DNA of 52,248 nucleotides, taken from the NCBI GenBank assembly GCA_964484125.1, contig CAZAEK010000012.1:1-52248 (forward strand). The letters run 5' to 3'. Made by a program: the position numbers and the translations under genes. Numbering within the stretch: position 1 is the stretch's first letter; each line of letters begins with the position of its first letter. The notes beneath the pieces are model-generated. The model was not told the DNA's origin. It was given only the letters and a program-made list of their open reading frames with translations, and did no database searches. This document shows positions 1-7,599 of the stretch, one piece after another. Source of the stretch: DSSM01 sp964484125 (GTDB lineage: Bacteria; Bacteroidota; Ignavibacteria; Tepidaquicellales; Tepidaquicellaceae).

Positions 1-41
1 TAAAGTTTGTAAAGTTTATAAAGTTTGTAAAGTTTGTAAAG
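1..41. repeat. 9-base tandem repeat at the window edge
   Basis: Four and a half head-to-tail copies of a 9-base unit (taaagtttg, with one copy ending in a instead of g) begin at the first base and may continue to the left. No gene covers it. It lies next to the palindromic repeats that follow. Confidence 0.85.
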
Positions 42-53
42 AACTTAGGAACA

Positions 54-172
54 CTACAAACATACAATCCCTACGGGATTATTATATTGTGTTGATAGCA
101 CTCCGTAGGGGTCATATGTTTGTAGAAAAGGAATATTACTTTGCCGACCCCGTAGGGGTCATATGTTTGTAG
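54..172. repeat. Three REP-like hairpin repeats
   Basis: Three members of the interspersed hairpin family lie downstream of the T9SS gene that ends at 181. The first (54-80) reads CTACAAACATAC followed by the hairpin aatccc-tac-gggatt. The second (98-125) and third (146-172) are inverted, with the hairpin first and then atatgtttgtag. The third stem is perfect (gacccc-gta-ggggtc minus the shared centre); the second keeps pairing through one G-U wobble. The position at the 3' end of a gene is typical of REP-type elements. No transposase is visible nearby. Confidence 0.8.
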
Positions 173-180
173 CAGGAAAG

Positions 181-2658
181 TTATTTCAGAACTACAAAAC
201 GCTTTATGTCTGAAAAATTGCCGGAAGTCAATTTATAAAAATACACGCCGCTCGAAAGCTTCGATGCATCATAATTAACTGAATAATATCCCGGTTGTAA
301 AACTTCATTTACGATTACATCAATTTCTCTTCCCATTAAATCATAAATAACAATTTTGGTAAATCCTGAATTTGGTATCTGCCATTTTATATTCGTTGAC
401 GGATTAAACGGGTTCGGATAATTCTGTCCGAGTTTATATTCAGCGGGAACTTCGCCTGAAAGTAAATTAATTCCTACAACAGGTGTCCATCTTGCATTTT
501 CAACAATTGCATTATAAAGCTGAACCGTTACTACAGAATCATTTCCTGTGCTGTCAGGTGATGTGTATGAACCGTTACCGGCACCTGTCCAACCGCGGAA
601 TCTGTATGTTGTACCGTTGTAATTAATTAATTTTGACAAGACTCCAAATGTCTTATTAGCTGCTGAGTCGCTGTATTCATTCCCTCCGAATGTATTTCCG
701 ACTAAAGAATTAAGTATGAGTCTGTATTGTGTTTTATAAAATGCAGTAAGTGTTAAATTTCCGTTTATAACAATATTCTGTGTTGTATCGCCATTGTTTG
801 ACCAGTTTGTGAATACATATCTTGTGCCGCCTGTTACTTCAGGACTTACTGCCTGTACTGTAACATTTGTCTGATTCGGGAAAACAAAATTTGTTCTGGT
901 TGAGTAAGTAATTCCGTTAACTTTCACTTTCGCAATTCCATCTCTGTTAGTTCCTACTGAAAGGAGTGAAGAATTTACATACAATTCCATCGTTCTTTTA
1001 TGAACAGGTGCTCCTGTAATCCCTTTGCCTGTTATAAATACTTTATAAAGCTTTGGAGTTACAGTGCCAATGGTTTTAATTTTTAAATAAACCGAATCCG
1101 GAAATGAGGAAATTGAATCTTTTCCGTTTACAAAAGAGAAATTGATAGACCCGGAAACAGGTGTTGAATCTAATGCAGCAGTAAATCTTACTCTGTCTGA
1201 ATAAGGTCCCTTGATTTCGGGAATTTTAATAACTGTTGTTATGCTGTCATTATTACCGATAAATCCTGTTGACTGCCCTAATGTCATTGCAAAATCAGGA
1301 TAATAACCAACATAACTTCCGAGTGAATTTTGTCTTGCATCCATCCATACATGCCATGTTGTATTGTTACCTTTAACAGGATTATTACCAATGTAATCTC
1401 CTATGTAATTCGCCTGTCCGCTTCCCTGTCCGACTGCCATATTATTCGGATTGAATGAAGTATTCGAAACGGGTTTGTTTGGCATAAAAGAGACTCCGCC
1501 GTTTGTGGATACAGCAGAATAAATCTGAGTCATTAAATTACCTGAAGGGTCAATTCTCGAATCATACCAGGTTACAGTTACTTTCCCTGTATTATCAACT
1601 GATATAGCCGGCATCCACTGGTCAGTTTCTGTGTTGTCATCATTAACTCTTATTGGAAGAGACCATGTTGTTCCGTAATCTGTTGAACGAACTAATCTGA
1701 TATCTGCTTTATCGAGTCCGGAATTAGGATTTGCCGCATATACTATATAAACATTGCCTCTGTTTGGTCCGTAAGAATTATCCGCTGCCATTCTGGGAAA
1801 ATAATCACATCGAATACAGTTTTTTACAGTGTATCTTCCGTAGCAGATAGTACCCGGACCGTTGATATAGGGTGTGGCTAAAACATAGGCGCCAAATGTC
1901 TGTCCGCCGTCAGTCGAGCGATGAACTGCAATATAACCTCCAAGTGTATTTGCAAAATAAACATTACCACCCGGAATGCTTCCGTTCGGACCAACTGCAA
2001 TATAAGCTCCCTGGTCACCAGCGAGGTATGTAGGTGTTGACCAGCTCACTCCGCCATTAGTGCTGCGTGTAAATCTCATACCAGAGGAGCCGAATTGCCT
2101 CCATCCTGCATATACATAATTTGAATATGGTCCTGCCGTCTGGTCGCATACAATCCATTCCTTATCAGATAGCCCGACAGTAGTACTGTAAATCAGATAA
2201 GGTGCTGACCAGCTGACACCTTTATTTGTTGATTTAACTGTTACAAGTCCATAGGTGGGGGATTCAATTAAAGTAGTATAATAAACAACTCCTAAACTGT
2301 CAAAAGCCAAAACCGGATCCCCGACAACTCCATAAGAGCCGAAACCCGGAGTATTTTTAACCCAGTCAATACCGTTTAAGGTATAATATAAATCATTTGT
2401 ATTAAAAGCACATATTCCATTCAGAGGGTCATTCGGATTAGTTGCGATATATGGTTCTCCGAAATCAACTCCAAGGAAAAAATTATCGTATCCGTTTATT
2501 GTTGTAATTGTGCTCATAATTCCATTAGGAGTTGGAATCAGTGCATTAGGTCTTTTCACAACTGATGGGAGTTTGCTGTAATCGGGGAGTTCCTGCTGAG
2601 CATTTGCAATACCGGAGAGTATTATTGTTATAAGAAACAGTTTAAGAAATAATTTCAT
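181..2658 (-). CDS. Secreted sialidase-like (BNR repeat) protein with T9SS sorting domain
   Basis: An 825-residue exported protein starting at an ATG and ending in TAA. Residues 1-20 form a signal peptide ending in ANA. Residues about 90-460 carry several Asp-box/BNR motifs, such as STNGGVSWSTP, STDGGQTF and STDYGTTW, which form beta-propeller blades in sialidases and related proteins. A region near 570-700 resembles a repeat type with a TNWSNNGDTTQN segment found in large surface proteins. The last 80 residues are a type A T9SS sorting domain with NYPNPFNPST, then DLMGREID and SSGVYFYKL. The protein is therefore expected to cross the outer membrane and stay at the surface or be released. I cannot place catalytic sialidase residues, so enzyme activity is unproven; it may be only a propeller scaffold. 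It stands alone, with hairpin repeats on both sides. Confidence 0.88.
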   Translation of the reverse strand: MKLFLKLFLITIILSGIANAQQELPDYSKLPSVVKRPNALIPTPNGIMSTITTINGYDNFFLGVDFGEPYIATNPNDPLNGICAFNTNDLYYTLNGIDWVKNTPGFGSYGVVGDPVLAFDSLGVVYYTTLIESPTYGLVTVKSTNKGVSWSAPYLIYSTTVGLSDKEWIVCDQTAGPYSNYVYAGWRQFGSSGMRFTRSTNGGVSWSTPTYLAGDQGAYIAVGPNGSIPGGNVYFANTLGGYIAVHRSTDGGQTFGAYVLATPYINGPGTICYGRYTVKNCIRCDYFPRMAADNSYGPNRGNVYIVYAANPNSGLDKADIRLVRSTDYGTTWSLPIRVNDDNTETDQWMPAISVDNTGKVTVTWYDSRIDPSGNLMTQIYSAVSTNGGVSFMPNKPVSNTSFNPNNMAVGQGSGQANYIGDYIGNNPVKGNNTTWHVWMDARQNSLGSYVGYYPDFAMTLGQSTGFIGNNDSITTVIKIPEIKGPYSDRVRFTAALDSTPVSGSINFSFVNGKDSISSFPDSVYLKIKTIGTVTPKLYKVFITGKGITGAPVHKRTMELYVNSSLLSVGTNRDGIAKVKVNGITYSTRTNFVFPNQTNVTVQAVSPEVTGGTRYVFTNWSNNGDTTQNIVINGNLTLTAFYKTQYRLILNSLVGNTFGGNEYSDSAANKTFGVLSKLINYNGTTYRFRGWTGAGNGSYTSPDSTGNDSVVTVQLYNAIVENARWTPVVGINLLSGEVPAEYKLGQNYPNPFNPSTNIKWQIPNSGFTKIVIYDLMGREIDVIVNEVLQPGYYSVNYDASKLSSGVYFYKLTSGNFSDIKRFVVLK

Positions 2659-2742
2659 AATAGTAATAAATTAATAAATTTTTTTAATATGCATAAATAA
2701 CAATTTAATTAAAATATATTTCATTTTGCGGAAAGTTATTTG

Positions 2743-2817
2743 CATCCCGGAGGGAATCTATGTTTGTGGAAACTGGAAATATCTTTTGCTACAAACATAC
2801 GACCCCTACGGGGTCGG
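2743..2817. repeat. Tail-to-tail pair of REP-like hairpins
   Basis: Between the T9SS gene and the small antitoxin-like gene sit two facing repeats. A degenerate inverted copy (about 2744-2769, stem tccc/ggga, then tatgtttgtgg) faces a perfect copy (2789-2815, ctacaaacatac and then hairpin gacccc-tac-ggggtc). Their tails are complementary across an 18-base spacer, so the pair could fold into one larger cruciform. The rest of 2659-2826 is AT-rich with no gene. Confidence 0.75.
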
Positions 2818-2826
2818 AAGAAATTA

Positions 2827-2994
2827 TTAATTCCCTGATGTAATTTTTTTTACATAATCGTGAATATCTGAATCTTTATTTTTCTCAGCCATTTTATCTC
2901 TTACTTCTCTAACCCAATTAACAGAATTGAAATTTTTAATCGCTTTTGGCTTTTCAATTTTTTTTACGATAACTTTTGATTTCTTTTTAATCAT
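2827..2994 (-). CDS. Small antitoxin-like protein overlapping the PIN gene
   Basis: A 55-residue reading frame begins at an ATG that overlaps the last eight bases of the PIN-domain gene and ends in TAA. The protein has a lysine-rich N-terminus (MIKKKSKVIVKKIEK). Its C-terminal half contains FNSVNWVREVRDKMAEKNKD, which resembles the short amphipathic segment of antitoxins found beside PIN toxins in Bacteroidota. The tight overlap suggests translational coupling. The order is toxin first, antitoxin second, the reverse of the usual vapBC layout. The frame was read directly; the antitoxin role is inferred from size, charge and position. No DNA-binding domain is evident in so short a protein, and it could be an unrelated small gene. 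Confidence 0.55.
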   Translation of the reverse strand: MIKKKSKVIVKKIEKPKAIKNFNSVNWVREVRDKMAEKNKDSDIHDYVKKITSGN

Positions 2995-3448
2995 GCTTTG
3001 TTACTACCTCTCTTGGTGAAAAAATTTGTAATATTTTATAGCCGTTTTTTAAATTAACAGAATTAAATTTTAGTATTTTATCATAATTTACTATATGTTT
3101 GAAATTCCAGCTGACTAAAACATCAAGATTATAAACAGTAGCTAATGCTATATGCAAACAATCATTTCTGTATTTATAAGATACAATTTTTTCTTTTAAA
3201 TATAAATCAGCTAATTTTTCTGCTTCATTATTAGTATTAATTTCTTCTAAGTAAGGTTCAATGGAATTGAAGAAATTAATGATTACTTTCGGTGCATGAA
3301 TAATTTCAACTTTTGTTATATCTGATATAAAACCATATTTTTCACGGGAAATAATTTCATTTATTAATATATTCGAATATTTATTAAATTCAGGGTCAAA
3401 ACAACCACCAATAACAGAAGTGTCAATATATATTTTAGTTTTTTTCAT
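2987..3448 (-). CDS. PIN-domain ribonuclease, VapC-like toxin
   Basis: A 153-residue protein of normal PIN-domain length. The N-terminal IYIDTSV places the first metal-binding aspartate at residue 9. An acidic residue follows in KVEI, near residue 48. NDCLHIALA near residue 95 gives the central aspartate and the family's DxxH-like pattern, and VSWNFKHI follows. PIN domains are Mg/Mn-dependent endoribonucleases, and stand-alone ones are usually toxins of type II systems. No antitoxin gene lies upstream; the only partner candidate is the overlapping small gene at its 3' end. The gene is flanked on both sides by hairpin repeats, so the pair sits in a repeat-rich island. The target RNA cannot be predicted. 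Confidence 0.8.
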   Translation of the reverse strand: MKKTKIYIDTSVIGGCFDPEFNKYSNILINEIISREKYGFISDITKVEIIHAPKVIINFFNSIEPYLEEINTNNEAEKLADLYLKEKIVSYKYRNDCLHIALATVYNLDVLVSWNFKHIVNYDKILKFNSVNLKNGYKILQIFSPREVVTKHD

Positions 3449-3557
3449 TTAAATAATTTTGAATTTAATATAAAAATAATTATAAAGATTTTCTATTCAA
3501 ACACAAAGAGTCTTGTTATTTACAAAGCTAAAAATGGTGAACGGGAAATATCTTTTT

Positions 3558-3921
3558 CTACAAACATACGACCCCTACGGGGTCGGGAGAGGAGCGATTT
3601 TATCTACAAACATTTCACCCCTACGGGGTGNNNNNNNNNNNNNNNNNNNNNNNNNNNNNNNNNNNNNNNNNNNNNNNNNNNNNNNNNNNNNNNNNNNNNN
3701 NNNNNNNNNNNNNNNNNNNNNNNNNNNNNNTACGGGGTCGGGAGAGGAGCGATTTTATCTACAAACATTTCACCCCTACGGGGTGTGAATATAGAGACAT
3801 TCCTTATCTACAAACATATCATCCCTACGGGGTCGGGAGAGGAGCGATTTTATCTACAAACATTTCACCCCTACGGGGTGCGAAAAAATAATGCAATCCC
3901 ATAGGGATTGAACTTTTGTAG
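3558..3921. repeat. Island of REP-like hairpins with a 95-base tandem period
   Basis: At least six hairpin units lie between the divergent PIN and ABC-F genes: 3558-3584, 3604-3630, 3759-3785, 3808-3834, 3854-3880 and an inverted one at 3894-3921. Units with stems gacccc/ggggtc alternate with units with stems cacccc/ggggtg. An identical 55-base block occurs at 3576-3630, 3731-3785 and 3826-3880. The last two are 95 bases apart, so this is a tandem array whose copy number is hidden by the N gap. The remaining bases of 3449-3557 hold no gene that I can see. Confidence 0.85.
3631..3730. other. Scaffold gap of 100 N inside a tandem repeat
   Basis: Exactly 100 N. The 55 bases before the gap (3576-3630) equal the 55 bases after it (3731-3785), which looks like contig ends sharing one assembler k-mer. 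The same 55-mer recurs at 3826-3880, so the join is in a real repeat. Extra 95-base copies may be missing. Confidence 0.9.
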
Positions 3922-3935
3922 AAACGGGAAATGAA

Positions 3936-3966
3936 CTGAAAATGGAATTACGAATTTGTATATTTG
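3936..3966 (+). promoter_or_regulatory. Candidate Bacteroidota-type promoter for the ABC-F gene
   Basis: TATATTTG at 3959-3966 matches the TAnnTTTG -7 element. The -33 position, 20 bases upstream, reads ctg (3936-3938), a weak match to TTG. Transcription would begin close to the ATG at 3973, implying a leaderless or nearly leaderless message. No Shine-Dalgarno sequence precedes that ATG. Confidence 0.45.
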
Positions 3967-3972
3967 CGGCTA

Positions 3973-5970
3973 ATGATTGCTTTAGATAAAATTTCAGTAG
4001 CGTTTGGTGCCCGCGATTTATTCAAAGATGTGAGGTTACGGTTTGGTCTGAAAGAAAAAGTTGCCATAGTCGGAGCTAACGGCACAGGCAAATCCACACT
4101 TTTAAAAATAATTTGCGGAATATATGAGCCAGATAGCGGCAGTATAATAAAATCAAAGCATACTACAGTAGGATATCTTCCACAGGAAACGGTTGTATTA
4201 TCTGGTAAAACGCTTTATGAAGAAGTTTATTCCTCTGCTGGTGATATTAAAGCTATTCAAAATGAAATATCTGAAATAGAAACAGAACTGAAAGAATTTG
4301 AAGACCAGACTTCAGAGGAATATCTTGATTTAATTCAGGAGCTTCACGATTTACAGGTCAGATTTGCATTACTCGAAGGATATCAGTTGAATGCAAAAGT
4401 TGAAAAAATCCTGAAAGGACTTGGATTTTCAGAAAGCGATTTCAAAAGGCAAACAGAAGAATTTTCAGGCGGCTGGCAGATGAGAATTGCTCTCGCAAAA
4501 CTTCTTTTACAAAATCCGAATGTACTTCTGCTTGACGAGCCGACTAATCACCTCGATATGGATTCGCTTGTCTGGCTTGAGAACTATCTTAAGTCATACA
4601 GTGGCACAATAATTTTAGTTTCACACGACAGAAAATTTCTTGATAATCTTGCAACGAGGACTATTGAACTCTCCAATGGTGTAATTTCTGAATATGCAGG
4701 GAATTATTCCTATTATAAAATGGAAAAAGAGAAACGCCGTGAGATAACAGAAAATCAATTTAAGAACAGGCAGAAGTATATCAAAGAGCAGGAAAAATTT
4801 ATAGAGCGTTTCAGATATAAGGCAACTAAAGCAAAAGCGGTTCAAAGCAGGATTAAAATGCTTGAGAAACTTGATGAAATTGAGCTTGAAGAAGATGAAA
4901 GTTCAGTAAGATTTACATTCCCGCCAGCAACTCACAGCGGTAAGATAACATATACTATTGAAAAGCTGAAGAAATCCTATGACGGAAAGAAATTTGTTCT
5001 TGACGGAATAGACTTAATAATTACACGTGGTGAAAAAATAGCACTTGTCGGTGCTAACGGAGCCGGAAAATCAACCCTCTCAAGAATACTCGCAGGGCTT
5101 GAAAGTTATCAGAGTGGCAAAGTTGAGCAAGGTCATTTTGTTGAGACAAAATATTTCGCACAAAATCAGGCAGAAGAACTTAATCCAGAAATGACTGTAC
5201 TTGAAACTATGGAATCAGCTTCAACATCCGGAGAAGTGTATAAAAGCTTAAGGACTATTCTCGGCGGATTCTTATTTCACGGTGATGATGTGTTTAAGCC
5301 GGTTGGAGTGCTTTCAGGCGGTGAAAAATCACGGCTTGCTCTTGCGAAGATGCTGATAGAACCATCAAACTTCCTGATACTCGACGAGCCGACAAACCAT
5401 CTCGATATGCGCTCAAAAGATGTATTAATGAATGCATTGAAAAAATATCAGGGCACAATATTAGTTGTATCTCACGACAGGGAATTTCTCGACGGATTCA
5501 TTACAAAAATAGTTGAAGTTAAATCCGGAAATATTAAAACATATAACTGCTCTATGAAGGAATTTTCGGATATAAAGGAAAACGAACTGAAAGAATTAAA
5601 ATTATTTGAAAATCAGAATGATGGATATCGTGAGGATATGCAAGAGGAAGGTAATACAAAAAACGAACTAACACCTTACGAGCGGGGAATTGAAATAAAG
5701 AAGAGGAAGAAGGAACTAACAAAGGAAATTACACCATTAAAAAAGAGGATAAATGAAATCGAATCTGAACTTTTAAAAAACGAAACGAGGAAATCGGAAA
5801 TAGAGGAAATAATGAGTTCGGAAGATTTTTATAAAAATGCAGAGAAATCAATTGAATTAAAAAAGGAATATTCCGATATTTTAGAAAATATTGAACACTT
5901 AAATAAAAAATGGGATTTTGAAACAGAAAAACTTAATATTTTGTTAAAACAAATATCTAACATAAACTAA
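3973..5970 (+). CDS. ABC-F family ATP-binding protein (two ATPase domains)
   Basis: About 665 residues from the ATG at 3973. An in-frame TTG at 3964 lies inside the candidate -7 promoter element, so the ATG is preferred. There are two ABC ATPase halves in one chain and no membrane segments. The first has Walker A GANGTGKST and signature FSGGWQMRIALAK with LLLDEPTNHLD. The second has GANGAGKST and LSGGEKSRLALAK with LILDEPTNHLD. Between them (about 245-305) is the charged linker typical of ABC-F proteins, and a long coiled coil ends the protein. ABC-F proteins act on ribosomes as translation factors or in antibiotic protection; the Uup/YheS-like C-terminal coiled coil fits a housekeeping role here. 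The exact subgroup cannot be set by eye. The barrel protein follows after 15 bases. Confidence 0.9.
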   Translation: MIALDKISVAFGARDLFKDVRLRFGLKEKVAIVGANGTGKSTLLKIICGIYEPDSGSIIKSKHTTVGYLPQETVVLSGKTLYEEVYSSAGDIKAIQNEISEIETELKEFEDQTSEEYLDLIQELHDLQVRFALLEGYQLNAKVEKILKGLGFSESDFKRQTEEFSGGWQMRIALAKLLLQNPNVLLLDEPTNHLDMDSLVWLENYLKSYSGTIILVSHDRKFLDNLATRTIELSNGVISEYAGNYSYYKMEKEKRREITENQFKNRQKYIKEQEKFIERFRYKATKAKAVQSRIKMLEKLDEIELEEDESSVRFTFPPATHSGKITYTIEKLKKSYDGKKFVLDGIDLIITRGEKIALVGANGAGKSTLSRILAGLESYQSGKVEQGHFVETKYFAQNQAEELNPEMTVLETMESASTSGEVYKSLRTILGGFLFHGDDVFKPVGVLSGGEKSRLALAKMLIEPSNFLILDEPTNHLDMRSKDVLMNALKKYQGTILVVSHDREFLDGFITKIVEVKSGNIKTYNCSMKEFSDIKENELKELKLFENQNDGYREDMQEEGNTKNELTPYERGIEIKKRKKELTKEITPLKKRINEIESELLKNETRKSEIEEIMSSEDFYKNAEKSIELKKEYSDILENIEHLNKKWDFETEKLNILLKQISNIN

Positions 5971-5985
5971 ATAAAAGGAAAAAAA

Positions 5986-6747
5986 ATGAAAAAAGCATTT
6001 GGACTTTTTTTAGCTCTCGCAATGATTTTATCTTATGGGACAAACCTGCTTTTTGCGGGAGATCCCGATAACATTGCAACTAAGCCCGAAATAAAGATTG
6101 TGAAAAAAGACAGATTGATGAAAGACTATGAAATTAAGAAAGATGAATTCCTTGTCAGAACCGGACAAAAACTGATTGATATTTATATAGATTTACAGCT
6201 TGGAGTCGGTTCTACAAGCGGTACAGTCGGAAATGCACTTGGTACAGGAACATATAAAACAGACTCAAAAATCGGAGTGAAAACAGGCGGTGTTATCAGT
6301 ATTGCAATAAAAGATTTATTCAGTTTTACGACAGGTCTTGAGTTAAATGGTAAACAGTTTTCATTTACTCCGCCTGTAACAGATACTGCCGCAAATAATG
6401 TTTTCAAAGGCGCTGAAAACATTCTCTCAGGTACGTATATGAACATTCCATTGTATATAAACGTAGGCGGAATGATTTCAGAAGATGTTGGTCTTACATT
6501 TTACGGAGGCCCGTATCTTGGTTTCAGGGTAAATACAACAACCTTATCAGAAACAGGATTTAAAGATGTTGATTTAGGACTTTCAGGCACACTTACCGGA
6601 AATTATGTTGTTGCATATCCGCTTAGTTTATTACTCGGCGTCAACTTTCAGTTCGGTGGTTTAAATAACCTCGGCGGTTCAAAGTTTATAGATAATATTA
6701 CGACTCAGAATTTTACTGTGTTCACAGGTGCGAGGATTGGTTTCTAA
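5986..6747 (+). CDS. Predicted outer-membrane beta-barrel protein
   Basis: A 253-residue protein beginning at an ATG after a good ribosome-binding site (aaaggaa). Residues 1-24 form a signal peptide ending in LLFAG. The rest alternates short hydrophobic and polar stretches rich in Gly, Thr and Phe, such as GVISIAIKDLFSFTTGLELN and GPYLGFRVN, and ends in FTVFTGARIGF. The terminal aromatic residue is typical of a barrel that is inserted by the BAM machinery. The pattern fits the small porin-like families common in Bacteroidota. The function is unknown. The stop codon is directly followed by the ATG of the next gene, so the two are probably co-translated. Confidence 0.7.
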   Translation: MKKAFGLFLALAMILSYGTNLLFAGDPDNIATKPEIKIVKKDRLMKDYEIKKDEFLVRTGQKLIDIYIDLQLGVGSTSGTVGNALGTGTYKTDSKIGVKTGGVISIAIKDLFSFTTGLELNGKQFSFTPPVTDTAANNVFKGAENILSGTYMNIPLYINVGGMISEDVGLTFYGGPYLGFRVNTTTLSETGFKDVDLGLSGTLTGNYVVAYPLSLLLGVNFQFGGLNNLGGSKFIDNITTQNFTVFTGARIGF

Positions 6748-7593
6748 ATGAAAATCGGAGATTACAAATTAATACCGGTTCAGACGGGTTTGCTTAAACT
6801 TGACGGAGGAGCAATGTTTGGCGTTGTTCCGAAAGTTATATGGGATAAAACCAATCCCGCTGATGATAAAAACCGTATTGAAATGTGTTCAAGGTCGCTT
6901 TTGCTCGATAACGGTAAAGAGAGAATTCTTATTGATACCGGTGTCGGGCAAAAGCTCTCTCCGAAACTGCAGGATATTTATGCAACAGACAACAGTGAAT
7001 TCTCTCTCGAAAAATCACTTTCCGAAGCGGGCTACTCTACTGATGATATTACTACAGTTATATTAACACACCTTCATTTTGACCATGCAGGCGGAAGCAC
7101 ATATTACAACGAAGACCGTAAAACTGAAATAACTTTTAAAAATGCTGAATATATTGTACAGGAAAAACATTTTGAATGGGCTTCAAATCCAACCGAAAGA
7201 GATAAGGCAAGTTTCTTCCCTGAAAATTTTATGCCGCTCTCAGAGCAGGGAAGACTTAAAATGATTGATGGTGATTTTAAATTTAATGACGTAATTTCAC
7301 TGCATCCGGTTAATGGTCACACAAGGAATATGAATGTTGTAAAAATTTCTGATGGTAATGAAACCTTACTATATCTTGCTGACCTTATTGCAATGTCTTC
7401 TCAACTGCATTTACCATTTATAATGAGCTATGATTTGTTCCCTTTAGTTACTCTTGAAGAGAAAAGGAAATATCTTTCCGAGGCAGTTGAAGGTAACTGG
7501 ACATTATTTTTCGAGCACGATCCATATACTGAATGTATTAAGCCCGGATTTTACAAAGACAAATATTTTATAAAAGAGAAATTTACCTTATAA
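6748..7593 (+). CDS. Metallo-beta-lactamase-fold hydrolase
   Basis: A 281-residue cytoplasmic protein starting directly after the stop of the barrel gene. The signature THLHFDHAGG (near residue 108) is the HxHxDH zinc motif. Further metal ligands are likely in VNGHTRN (His near 192) and YLADLI (Asp near 210), with a late His in FFEHDPY. This order is that of the glyoxalase-II/lactonase branch, which includes acyl-homoserine lactonases and MBL-fold esterases. No signal peptide or export signal is visible. The substrate cannot be assigned; the neighbours do not form a recognisable pathway. Confidence 0.85.
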   Translation: MKIGDYKLIPVQTGLLKLDGGAMFGVVPKVIWDKTNPADDKNRIEMCSRSLLLDNGKERILIDTGVGQKLSPKLQDIYATDNSEFSLEKSLSEAGYSTDDITTVILTHLHFDHAGGSTYYNEDRKTEITFKNAEYIVQEKHFEWASNPTERDKASFFPENFMPLSEQGRLKMIDGDFKFNDVISLHPVNGHTRNMNVVKISDGNETLLYLADLIAMSSQLHLPFIMSYDLFPLVTLEEKRKYLSEAVEGNWTLFFEHDPYTECIKPGFYKDKYFIKEKFTL

Positions 7594-7599
7594 AAAGTA

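Noticed and set aside
3558..3921. CRISPR array
   Set aside because: Repeats are palindromic, in both orientations, of several stem types and with unequal spacers, and no cas gene is near. They also occur at four separate places in the window.
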